DNA of 34,471 bases from Candidatus Poseidoniaceae archaeon (GTDB taxonomy: Archaea; Thermoplasmatota; Poseidoniia; Poseidoniales; Poseidoniaceae). The translations under genes and the position numbers were made by a program. The notes under the pieces are model-generated. The model did no database searches. It was not told where the DNA came from and saw nothing but the letters and a program-made list of their open reading frames with translations. The DNA lies in NCBI GenBank assembly GCA_024958795.1, contig JANXHP010000056.1, positions 1 to 34,471 on the forward strand, given 5' to 3'. Shown here one piece after another: positions 8,132 through 16,213 of this stretch; position 1 is the first letter of the stretch; the number at the start of each line of letters is the position of its first letter.

Positions 8132-11100
8132 ATGCGTCGTGTCTCAAATGTTGCCCTTGTTGCTTTATTACTGTTACAAACTATGGCTTTAGGATTATCT
8201 TTTCCAGTCACTGCAGGTGGTCAGAATGATGATTTCAGAGTCTCTGGAATATCTATCGGAAATGGTAGTGTGATGCCCGATACATGGGTTCAGTCCGATG
8301 GTTCTACTATCGATTATATCTTTGAACTAGCGCCAATTGAAATCTCAATGTCTATTGTACGTGGAGGAAGTTCACTAAGTGCAAAGGCAACGAATGCAAC
8401 TTTGGAAGTCGTCCATCCAATAGGTTTCGTGATGGAAACATATAGTTGGAATAGCGGTGATTTGATCGGTGGCCAAGGTGCATCCGTATCTTATGTGTGG
8501 ACTCCAACCGCAGCACATTCAATCCTTAACACAACAACAAATGATCTCAGTGGAGGATTAATCCTTAGAGCAACTGTAAGTTTCCCAGGAGATGACAGAA
8601 ATGATAATGACGAAATGGAAAAAGCAGTTCCAGTTGCAATCGCAGAAGACATCTTTGATGGTTGGGCTGGCGCTGGAAAGTTATCTTTCCTATCAGCGCG
8701 TTACCCTGTAAATGGTGGAGATGCTACTGCAGCGGGTTCATGGCAAGATGATACTGGTGCAGCAATTGGTTCAAAGCATTGGAGGCATTCAGCACCAGGA
8801 GGTTCTGATTATCCATCAAGTGCAAATGACCGCTTAGTAAACATGTATCAAGTCAGTGATGGACAATGTGGCGTCGATGGTCAAATTGATGCAGGAATGT
8901 CTCAAACTTACCAAATGTGGGTTTGCCGCAAGCAATTTTTCTCAAGTAATTATGTCTCATCACAATTCCATATTCAAGCATGGGGAAGTATGGCAGCAGG
9001 AGATAGTGTTTCAATTGAATTATGGCGCAGTTCCGGAAATATCAGTAACCCAATGGAGTCTGTACGCTGGGATATCGCAAATGGTAACCCAAGTCCAGCA
9101 CCAGGTCAGTGGTCTAACTTATCATGGGACCCACAAGCAACGTGGTCACAGATTCCAGGTTTGAATAACCCTGACTTATTCCTTGGTGGCAACTCATTCT
9201 TCTTGGGAATGCTTTTCAATTCGGACTCAAGTAGTGCAAGTGAAGGATTCCACATTGATGATTGGATTCAATTTGGTATCACCAAAGTTTCTGATTATAC
9301 ATTAGAAATGGATTGTGATAATCCAGCAGGAGGATATTCAGGTCCACCTTTGGGTCTTCTTCAACTGAAGTGTGATATTACCAATAATGGATATACTTCT
9401 GCACTAGTAAGAGTTGAAACAAATGTAACAAATACATCATGGATGAATCCTCAGATGCCAGCGATTAGAATTGAAGTCGCTGACTCTAACGACCACGATT
9501 TAGATGTGCTTATGCCTGCGATTCCAGCAGGAGCAACTCGTGAAGTTTATGTTAATTTGAGTATTCCTGCAGGTGCAGATGTACAACAACAGATTTGGCA
9601 GGTATGGTTTACAGATGCTAGCGGTGCTTCCACAGGTGAGAAAGGAAGATTGATGATGGATGTTGCAGTTTCTGAACAATTTGGAGTCTCACTCACATCC
9701 TCTGTACCTCTTAATGCAGCTACTCTCAGTCCAGGTGAATCTGGAACTATTCCATTTAGACTACAAAATTCAGGCAATAAGGATGCAGCATTTAATCTCG
9801 CTGCAACTTTTTCTGAAGATGGATGGACTGCAATTGTTGAAAATGAAACCGGTGTAATTCAACCTACTCCAATCACTCTCAATAGAGGTGAGCAAGATGA
9901 TTTCATGCTCAATATTACTGCACCAAGTGATTCGACGCCAGGTGTTGTTTCTTTCAATTTGAGAGCAACTTGCGGACCATGTGGGGCATTGTTTGGAAAT
10001 GATGTACTTGTGCGTAATATTAATGTTCCAGTATTCCGTCAAGTCTCGCTAGAATCAGATGTTATCAGTATTGAAGGAGCAGCAAATGGTGTAATGAAGA
10101 AGGTTTACATTACAATTCTAAATCAAGGAAATGATGATGAAATATACAATTATTCTATTGTTCAATCTAACTGGTTACTGCATGCAGAAATAACCGCTGC
10201 TCAAAGTCCAGTCATGGACGCATGGGATGGAGAATCAACCATTATCCTCAATCTACCTATGCCGATTGGAGTTGTGCCAGGTCTATACAGTGTCAGAGTT
10301 ATCGCTACCAATTCGATTGACGATTCAATCAGTGAACAAATAATAATCACAGTTGAAATTCTTGACACAGCAGCAGTGTGGGTTTCTGATGAAGATGCTG
10401 AACAATCCTATATTCCAGGTGATCCGGCTCAAACGATGGAATTTGAAGTTAGAAACGATGGAAACAATCCAGACCGCTTCACAATGTCATTGGATGTACC
10501 TGATGGAATGAATGCTGAATTCACCAATCTGATTGATGGAAGAACGCCAGAAATAGAGACAGGTGCTAGTTTCAATGCATCGGTTAGATTTTCATTCAAT
10601 GAAGGAACAGATGGAGAGAGAACACTCGGTGTAATTGCAACCAGTTATGCTGATACAGATGTCTCAGCAAGAGGAGAGGCAGTATACTCAGTAGGTTCAC
10701 TTGGATGGTTGAGAATTGTTTACAATCAACCACCATTACAAATAATGGATTCGGAAGAAGATTATACAATTACAGTATCGGTTAGAAACCAGTACACCTC
10801 AGCACAATCAGTTGCTATGGAATTAGATAATGGAGCGTCCAGTTCTTGGTTCCAAGCAAGAATAGAATCTACTGATAGAGGATTTATTTTGCAAGAAGGT
10901 GAAGAGCGCTCTGTTACCATCATCTTTGAGATTTCAGAGACTACACTGCTAAACCTTGATTCAGATACTCTTTCAACAAATCTCACTTTGTGGGCACGTT
11001 CAGAGACTGTTAGTGATGCAGCCAATTATAAATTACAAGTTGTAATGACGAAAACGGATTCAATTACTGATGGTTCAGTAGATGCACAGGGTTCCTCTTT

Positions 11101-11506
11101 CGAATTCCAGAATATTTTGACTTGGATTATTTTCATTGTCATCATGGGTGTTGGAGGAGTATTCCTCAAGAATTTGATTTTCGTTGAAGAAGAAGAAGAC
11201 GACTATGGCGGCTGGGGAGAAGAAGGCTATGAAGAGAGTTTACAATCTACATACGGTTCTGTAACTGCGGCTCCAACTGTCAATTCTCAAGGCGTATTCA
11301 CTGCACCAGAGCCCGCAAAGATGGTGCCTCCGGTATCAATGCCACCTGCAGCAGCACCTCCAGCGGCTGAAGTACCAGTTGCTCCGGCTCCGGCCCCAGT
11401 TGTTGAAGCACCACCTGTACCTGCAGAAGGTCTTCCAGAAGGCTGGTCTATGGAACAATGGAATGCATATGGTCAAATGTGGTTAGAGCAAAATGGCCGA
11501 GTTTGA
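8132..11506 (+). CDS. Large cell-surface protein, C-terminally anchored
   Basis: 1124 residues from the ATG at 8132 (TTG and GTG codons lie just upstream in frame). It has a signal peptide (MRRVSNVALVALLLLQTMAL), a very long extracellular region rich in beta-type repeats, one membrane segment (about 995-1018) and a cytoplasmic tail of 106 residues: an EEEEDD cluster, a Pro/Ala-rich stretch and a final GWSMEQWNAYGQMWLEQ motif. The repeats around residues 520-990, with phrases such as NSGNKDAAF, NQGNDDEIY and NDGNNPDRF, resemble CARDB/NEW3-type Ig-like modules. Few cysteines occur. Such proteins are typical of Marine Group II surfaces; adhesion or display of hydrolases is a guess. Confidence 0.75.
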   Translation: MRRVSNVALVALLLLQTMALGLSFPVTAGGQNDDFRVSGISIGNGSVMPDTWVQSDGSTIDYIFELAPIEISMSIVRGGSSLSAKATNATLEVVHPIGFVMETYSWNSGDLIGGQGASVSYVWTPTAAHSILNTTTNDLSGGLILRATVSFPGDDRNDNDEMEKAVPVAIAEDIFDGWAGAGKLSFLSARYPVNGGDATAAGSWQDDTGAAIGSKHWRHSAPGGSDYPSSANDRLVNMYQVSDGQCGVDGQIDAGMSQTYQMWVCRKQFFSSNYVSSQFHIQAWGSMAAGDSVSIELWRSSGNISNPMESVRWDIANGNPSPAPGQWSNLSWDPQATWSQIPGLNNPDLFLGGNSFFLGMLFNSDSSSASEGFHIDDWIQFGITKVSDYTLEMDCDNPAGGYSGPPLGLLQLKCDITNNGYTSALVRVETNVTNTSWMNPQMPAIRIEVADSNDHDLDVLMPAIPAGATREVYVNLSIPAGADVQQQIWQVWFTDASGASTGEKGRLMMDVAVSEQFGVSLTSSVPLNAATLSPGESGTIPFRLQNSGNKDAAFNLAATFSEDGWTAIVENETGVIQPTPITLNRGEQDDFMLNITAPSDSTPGVVSFNLRATCGPCGALFGNDVLVRNINVPVFRQVSLESDVISIEGAANGVMKKVYITILNQGNDDEIYNYSIVQSNWLLHAEITAAQSPVMDAWDGESTIILNLPMPIGVVPGLYSVRVIATNSIDDSISEQIIITVEILDTAAVWVSDEDAEQSYIPGDPAQTMEFEVRNDGNNPDRFTMSLDVPDGMNAEFTNLIDGRTPEIETGASFNASVRFSFNEGTDGERTLGVIATSYADTDVSARGEAVYSVGSLGWLRIVYNQPPLQIMDSEEDYTITVSVRNQYTSAQSVAMELDNGASSSWFQARIESTDRGFILQEGEERSVTIIFEISETTLLNLDSDTLSTNLTLWARSETVSDAANYKLQVVMTKTDSITDGSVDAQGSSFEFQNILTWIIFIVIMGVGGVFLKNLIFVEEEEDDYGGWGEEGYEESLQSTYGSVTAAPTVNSQGVFTAPEPAKMVPPVSMPPAAAPPAAEVPVAPAPAPVVEAPPVPAEGLPEGWSMEQWNAYGQMWLEQNGRV

Positions 11507-11507
11507 G

Positions 11508-11526
11508 TATAATTTAGTATAATTAT
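11508..11526 (+). promoter_or_regulatory. Likely TATA region for the thermosome gene
   Basis: Two overlapping TATAAT-type boxes (TATAATTTAGTATAATTAT) directly follow the surface-protein stop. They lie about 70-90 bases before the thermosome ATG, leaving room for a 5' leader of roughly 50 nt with a GGGAGG ribosome binding site (11582-11587). Assigned by composition and position only. Confidence 0.4.
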
Positions 11527-11596
11527 TCACTTAGCGAATAAGCGTAGGGTTCAAGGCGAGAGAGTCGTCGGCAAAAATACAGGGAGGTTCAATCCG

Positions 11597-13228
11597 ATGT
11601 ACGGCAATGGACAAGCACCAATTTTTATTCTAAAGGATGGCACACAAAGAACTCGTGGACGAAGTGCACAATCAAACAATATTGCAGCAGCAAAAGCAGT
11701 TGCAGATGCAGTTCGCTCAACACTAGGCCCAAAGGGTATGGATAAGATGTTGGTCGATTCGATGGGAGATGTAGTAATCACCAATGATGGAGCAACTATA
11801 CTCAAGGAAATGGATATAGATCATCCTGCTGCTAAAATGATTATTGAAGTAGCTAAAACTCAGGAACAGCATTGCTATGATGGAACTACTACTGCAGTAG
11901 TCCTCTCAGGTGAACTGTTGAAGAGAAGTGAGGACTTAATTGACCAAAATGTACATCCAACTGTTATTTGTGAAGGATTCCGTCTTGCTGCAGAGAAAGC
12001 GGTTGAGTTGTTGGATAGTCATGGAATTTCTACCGATAATGATGACAAGGTATTGTTGGAAGTAGCAAAGACTGCACTAACTGGGAAATCTGCTGGTGCA
12101 GTGAAGTCCTTCATGGCTGACATTTGTGTTCGCGCAGTAAATGCAGTAGGGATTGTTGAAGGTGATGAAAGAATCATTGACCTTTCCGACATTAAAGTTG
12201 AGAAGCGTCAAGGTGGTTCAATAAAAGATTCAAGTTTAATCGATGGAATTATTCTAGATAAAGAAAGAGTACATGCTGGTATGCCTCGTTCTCTGGGAGA
12301 TGCAAGAATTGCATTGGTTAACTCTGCTATTGAAGTAAAGAAGACAGAAGTAGATGCTAAAATCCAGATTACAGACCCTAATCAATTAGCACAATTCTTG
12401 GAAGAAGAAGAAAACTATATCCGCGGTTTAGTAATAATGATTCAAGAAAGTGGTGCAAATGTATTGGTTTGTCAAAAGGGAATTGATGAACTTGCACAGC
12501 ATTACATGGCAAAGGCAGGAATAATGGCTATTCGCCGTGCTAAGAAATCTGATATGGAAGCACTTTCAAAGGCTACTGGTGGAAAGATTGTTACTAACTT
12601 AGATGATATTACTGCAAGTGATTTAGGTCATGCTGCTAAGGTTGAGGAAAAGAAAATTGGAGAATCCAATATGACTTTCATTACTGGCTGTCCAGAAGCA
12701 AAATCAGTATCCGTACTACTTCGCGGTGGTACAGAACACGTTGTTGATGAGATCCGTAGAGCATTCGATGATGCTGTTGGAGTCGTTTCAGTCGCTTGGG
12801 AAGATGGTGCAGTTCTAACCGGTGGTGGCTCTGTATTAGCCGCATTATCAAGAGACTTGAGAACATTTGCAGAAACTGTTGGTGGATTAGAGCAAATGGC
12901 TATTGAGGCTTTTGCAAGTGCATTGGAAATAGTTCCTCGTACTTTGGCAGAAAATGCTGGACTTGACCCAGTTACTACTCTAATCGAACTTCGTAAGGCA
13001 CATGCTGATGGTGCAAGTCATACAGGAATCAATGTCTATGAAGGTGGAGTAATAGATATGAAATCCAAGAATGTTCTTGAGCCAATGCGAGTTGTTGAAC
13101 AAGCGATTCAATCAGCGACTGAAACTGCAATAATGATTTTGAGAATAGATGACGTCATTTCATCCAAGGGAGTACCTATGGGTGACGATATGGGCGGAAT
13201 GGGTGGAATGGGCGACTTCCAAATGTGA
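11597..13228 (+). CDS. ths: Thermosome subunit (group II chaperonin)
   Basis: 543 residues, normal for the family. It forms the double-ring ATP-dependent folding machine of archaea. The N-terminal LGPKGMDKM (43-51) and NDGATIL (63-69) ATP-site motifs are present, as are [12 protein letters not shown] and the end of the equatorial domain (ILRIDDVIS). The C-terminus is the typical Gly-Met-rich tail ([11 protein letters not shown]). Two usually strict motifs differ: TQDDEVGDGTT is replaced by [11 protein letters not shown] (88-98), and GGGAxExEL by GGGSVLAAL. Start at ATG 11597 is supported by GGGAGG ten bases upstream. Whether the organism has other subunits cannot be seen. Confidence 0.95.
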   Translation: MYGNGQAPIFILKDGTQRTRGRSAQSNNIAAAKAVADAVRSTLGPKGMDKMLVDSMGDVVITNDGATILKEMDIDHPAAKMIIEVAKTQEQHCYDGTTTAVVLSGELLKRSEDLIDQNVHPTVICEGFRLAAEKAVELLDSHGISTDNDDKVLLEVAKTALTGKSAGAVKSFMADICVRAVNAVGIVEGDERIIDLSDIKVEKRQGGSIKDSSLIDGIILDKERVHAGMPRSLGDARIALVNSAIEVKKTEVDAKIQITDPNQLAQFLEEEENYIRGLVIMIQESGANVLVCQKGIDELAQHYMAKAGIMAIRRAKKSDMEALSKATGGKIVTNLDDITASDLGHAAKVEEKKIGESNMTFITGCPEAKSVSVLLRGGTEHVVDEIRRAFDDAVGVVSVAWEDGAVLTGGGSVLAALSRDLRTFAETVGGLEQMAIEAFASALEIVPRTLAENAGLDPVTTLIELRKAHADGASHTGINVYEGGVIDMKSKNVLEPMRVVEQAIQSATETAIMILRIDDVISSKGVPMGDDMGGMGGMGDFQM

Positions 13229-13251
13229 AACGCTTTACCATAATTCAAACA

Positions 13252-13270
13252 ATATTATTATATTTTATTA
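13252..13270 (+). promoter_or_regulatory. Likely TATA region for the ferredoxin-flavodoxin gene
   Basis: ATATTATTATATTTTATTA lies 24 bases after the thermosome stop and about 90 bases before the ATG at 13362. A small AGCC/GGCT hairpin follows. A separate promoter here would make the two genes 13362-16194 their own unit. Composition-based only. Confidence 0.4.
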
Positions 13271-13361
13271 GCCCAATTTTAAGGCTGTTATGTGGTAACC
13301 TTGAAAGGCCGTTCTAAGGTGGAAAGATTGCTCAGCGTGTGCGTGAGCGTCAGTGGTCCAT

Positions 13362-15326
13362 ATGTCCGTTATCGCAAAGGTTTGGATTGAAGAGGATTGT
13401 ATCACCTGTGATGCGTGTGAAGACATATGTCCTGAAGTATTCCAATTAACTGATGAAACTTCTCAAATTGTTGCCGCAGTACGCGTAGATGGACAATTTG
13501 ACCGCAATACTGGAGGCGCTCTTCTAAAGGCAAACTTTGGTGCTGAATTCGCAGAATATATTGAGGAGGCTGCAGAAGCATGTCCAGTTGATATTATCAA
13601 ATTCGAAGTTGCTGGAGGTGCAGCACCTGCTGCTGAAGAAGCAGCAGCACCAATTGTAGAAGCAGCACCGGTTGCAGCAGCACCAGTTGAAGCTTCAGCA
13701 GGAACAAGTGAAGCATTAGCAGCAGTATTTTCCGGTGATAGAGCACTAACTATTCTGTTCGGTTCACAAACAGGTAATGCTGCAGGTCTTGCAGAAAAGA
13801 CTGCAAAGATGGCTGCCAATTATGAGTTGACTGCGAGCGTAGTTGACATGGATGGATATGATCCAGCAAGTTTAGTAGGTTCCAAGAGAGTACTGATTAT
13901 TACCTCAACTTGGGGTGAAGGTGATATGCCAGATAATGCAGAAGATTTCTGGCAAAATGTAAACAAATCATCACCTGCATTAGCAGGAGTAAATTATTCA
14001 GTTTGTGCAATTGGGGATACTTCATATGATGAGTATTGTAAAGCAGGAATTGATTGGGATAACAAATTTTCAGCATTAGGTGCAACCTCGGTTCAAGAAA
14101 TCCAACTTTGTGATGTTGACTTTGACGAGCCTTGGACTGTATGGGTTAATTCGGTATTACCTCGTATTGCTTGTGTTGATGGTTCAGGGCAATTCCAAGA
14201 ATCACTGGTTGAGGAAATGAGTGCATATGGTGCTGGAGGAGATGAGGAAGTATCTTCAGGTGATTTCACTCCAGGAACTGTGTTAATGGATGAGATTTCA
14301 GTAACGATTGAACTGTTCAGATACTGCCCAAGTGCAGCAGAATCAGGTTGGGATACAATTTCATGTGCAGTTCCTGCTCATGCAACGGTTGAAGATTTGC
14401 TTATTGCAATCCAGCAAGATGTTGATGGAAGTTTAGCATTCCGAAGAGGAACTAATGGCGGAACACCTACCACTGGAATTCGAGTAAATGGAAGAATAGT
14501 TCTTGCAGATATTGCCCGAATATCAGATGTCATTGGTTCAAATGCTAATCTAAAGATTGAGCCAGCACCTGGATTACCTATTATCCGCGATTTAATTGTT
14601 GATTTATCTGGATTTGAGGCTGCAAGAGCAAGAGCTGAGCCATGGATGAGGGCAGATCCAAGAGAAGGCGCTCGCTTGTTGAATGATGCAGCAGTTGGTA
14701 CAATGGATGCAGCAATCGCTACACAATTACATCAAAAGAGTGATATTTTGTCCTATCAATTAGTTCAATCAATGTCCGATACATCAGGTTATGACAAGGC
14801 TTACGAAGGACCTGGCGTTCATTTGCAGCAGTGGTTACGCGCTGAAGACCCAAGATGTGGAGAGGAACAAAGAAACAACATTCTCTCTTCACTGAATGAA
14901 ACTGATGGTATCTGGGCAGAGGCAGATTTGTCTTCTATTGCTCGTTATGGTTCTGATGGAAAACTTGCAGCACGTGGATTGAATGAAGCAAGAGCCCATC
15001 TACTCAATACAAGTAACTACAGTGGTAAGCACGGTCGCTTAGTAAAGTGGTATGGACGCAGTGTTAAGTGGACAGGAAATGTCAATGAAACTACACTATA
15101 TCGTCAAGTTCTCGGACCACTTGGTTTGGTTAGCAATATCTTCAATGGTGTTTCTGCCCGTATGGTATTAGGATTCACTCGTAATGGTGGACCGCCAATT
15201 CGGGGACTACAAGGATTATTGATGCCTCCAGCAGGTGTTGGTAAGATTCCAAATATGATTAATTCAAAGGTTGATGCTCATCATGAGGTAGTCAGCCTAT
15301 TCAATGAAATCGACAAGAGGTTCTAA
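13362..15326 (+). CDS. Ferredoxin-flavodoxin-SdhB-like fusion whose SdhB-like part lacks its Fe-S cysteines
   Basis: 654 residues from the ATG at 13362. Residues 1-83 are a single-cluster ferredoxin with Cys13, Cys16, Cys19 and a late Cys74 (EACPVD); Cys23 is extra. An Ala/Pro linker (84-115) leads to a flavodoxin-like domain (127-270) with the FMN phosphate loop GSQTGNA (134-140), TSTWGEGDMP and IGDTSYDEYC. Residues about 310-654 follow the plan of SdhB/HdrC: SLAFRR (357-362), VNGRIVLAD (375-383), LKIEP and GLPIIRDLIVDL (404-415). Where SdhB has SCREGICGSC this protein has GTNGGTPTTG, and LAC is LAD; the two C-terminal cysteine clusters are also absent. Only Cys499 remains after residue 335. 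The partner gene follows with an 11-base gap. Role unknown. Confidence 0.8.
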   Translation: MSVIAKVWIEEDCITCDACEDICPEVFQLTDETSQIVAAVRVDGQFDRNTGGALLKANFGAEFAEYIEEAAEACPVDIIKFEVAGGAAPAAEEAAAPIVEAAPVAAAPVEASAGTSEALAAVFSGDRALTILFGSQTGNAAGLAEKTAKMAANYELTASVVDMDGYDPASLVGSKRVLIITSTWGEGDMPDNAEDFWQNVNKSSPALAGVNYSVCAIGDTSYDEYCKAGIDWDNKFSALGATSVQEIQLCDVDFDEPWTVWVNSVLPRIACVDGSGQFQESLVEEMSAYGAGGDEEVSSGDFTPGTVLMDEISVTIELFRYCPSAAESGWDTISCAVPAHATVEDLLIAIQQDVDGSLAFRRGTNGGTPTTGIRVNGRIVLADIARISDVIGSNANLKIEPAPGLPIIRDLIVDLSGFEAARARAEPWMRADPREGARLLNDAAVGTMDAAIATQLHQKSDILSYQLVQSMSDTSGYDKAYEGPGVHLQQWLRAEDPRCGEEQRNNILSSLNETDGIWAEADLSSIARYGSDGKLAARGLNEARAHLLNTSNYSGKHGRLVKWYGRSVKWTGNVNETTLYRQVLGPLGLVSNIFNGVSARMVLGFTRNGGPPIRGLQGLLMPPAGVGKIPNMINSKVDAHHEVVSLFNEIDKRF

Positions 15327-15336
15327 GGTGATTAGT

Positions 15337-16194
15337 ATGGCAAAGGTCGCATATTATCCAGGCAATACAGCAAGGGCTGCTTCAATGGAAGTTGAGGATT
15401 GTATCGTTCCATTGTGTAAAACACTTGGAATTGAGTTAGTTGAAATTCCAAAAGCATCGAGTGATGGTGGAAATGTCATTAGTCAAGCTTCAGCGAAATT
15501 ACAGCATTCATTAGTTGCTCGTAATCTTGCACTTGCTGAGCAAAAGGGCATTGATATAATGACAACCTGTGCAACATCACACGCAATCATGTGTGATACT
15601 GCAGATACACTTGCTTCTAATTCAATATATACTTCACAATTGAACAATCTAATTTATCGTACATCTGGAATTGAATATACTGGAGAGTCAAGATCTCGCC
15701 ATCTTCTTCATTACTTAGTAGAAGAGATTGGTTTGGATAAGATTAGAGATGTGGTGATTAATCCGATTAAACTCAATGTTGCTGGATATTATGGTTCTAA
15801 TATGCAAAGAGAAGGCGCTTGTGGGGATGATGATGCATTCCTTCCAAGTTATTTGGAACAGTTGATTACAGCATTGGGTGGAGTGCCGATTGATTTTGAA
15901 CTAAAATGCCAAAGTGTTGGTGCGCCTTCATTACTAACTCTTGAGGGAACTGCAATGGCAATGACTGCAGCAGTTCTTTCTGATGCAAAACAGAATGGTG
16001 CTGATATTATGGTTAGCGCTTGTACAATTTCTCATTCAAATCTTGATTCTTATCAATCAAGGGCTGGTAAACTAACTGGAAAAGATACTGCAATGCCCGT
16101 AGTCCATCTTGCAGAATTAGTAGCATTTGCTTTAGGACACTATCCAGATAGATTTGCACAATTAAAAACACGTGCAATAGTTATTGGAAGTTGA
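15337..16194 (+). CDS. HdrB/SdhE-like CCG-domain protein with most cluster cysteines replaced
   Basis: 285 residues from the ATG at 15337 (AAGGTG just upstream). It aligns end to end with HdrB/SdhE proteins, which bind non-cubane 4Fe-4S clusters through two CCG motifs: YYPGN (6-10), ARNLALAE (61-68), DIMTTCATSH (73-82), IGLDK (131-135), LNVAGYYGS (146-154) and SACTISHSNLDSYQ (227-240). Of the five cysteines of motif one, only Cys78 remains (Asn10, Ser42, Asp43, Ser81 elsewhere); of motif two, only Cys229 (Ser154, Ser193, Val194, Ser232). Both motifs thus keep a CxxSH end. Other cysteines (22, 27, 86, 162, 191) are not in ligand positions. Clusters of the usual type are unlikely; the framework is well kept, so this is not a decaying gene. 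Confidence 0.82.
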   Translation: MAKVAYYPGNTARAASMEVEDCIVPLCKTLGIELVEIPKASSDGGNVISQASAKLQHSLVARNLALAEQKGIDIMTTCATSHAIMCDTADTLASNSIYTSQLNNLIYRTSGIEYTGESRSRHLLHYLVEEIGLDKIRDVVINPIKLNVAGYYGSNMQREGACGDDDAFLPSYLEQLITALGGVPIDFELKCQSVGAPSLLTLEGTAMAMTAAVLSDAKQNGADIMVSACTISHSNLDSYQSRAGKLTGKDTAMPVVHLAELVAFALGHYPDRFAQLKTRAIVIGS

Positions 16195-16213
16195 ATCGCA
16201 AGTATTGAACTTT

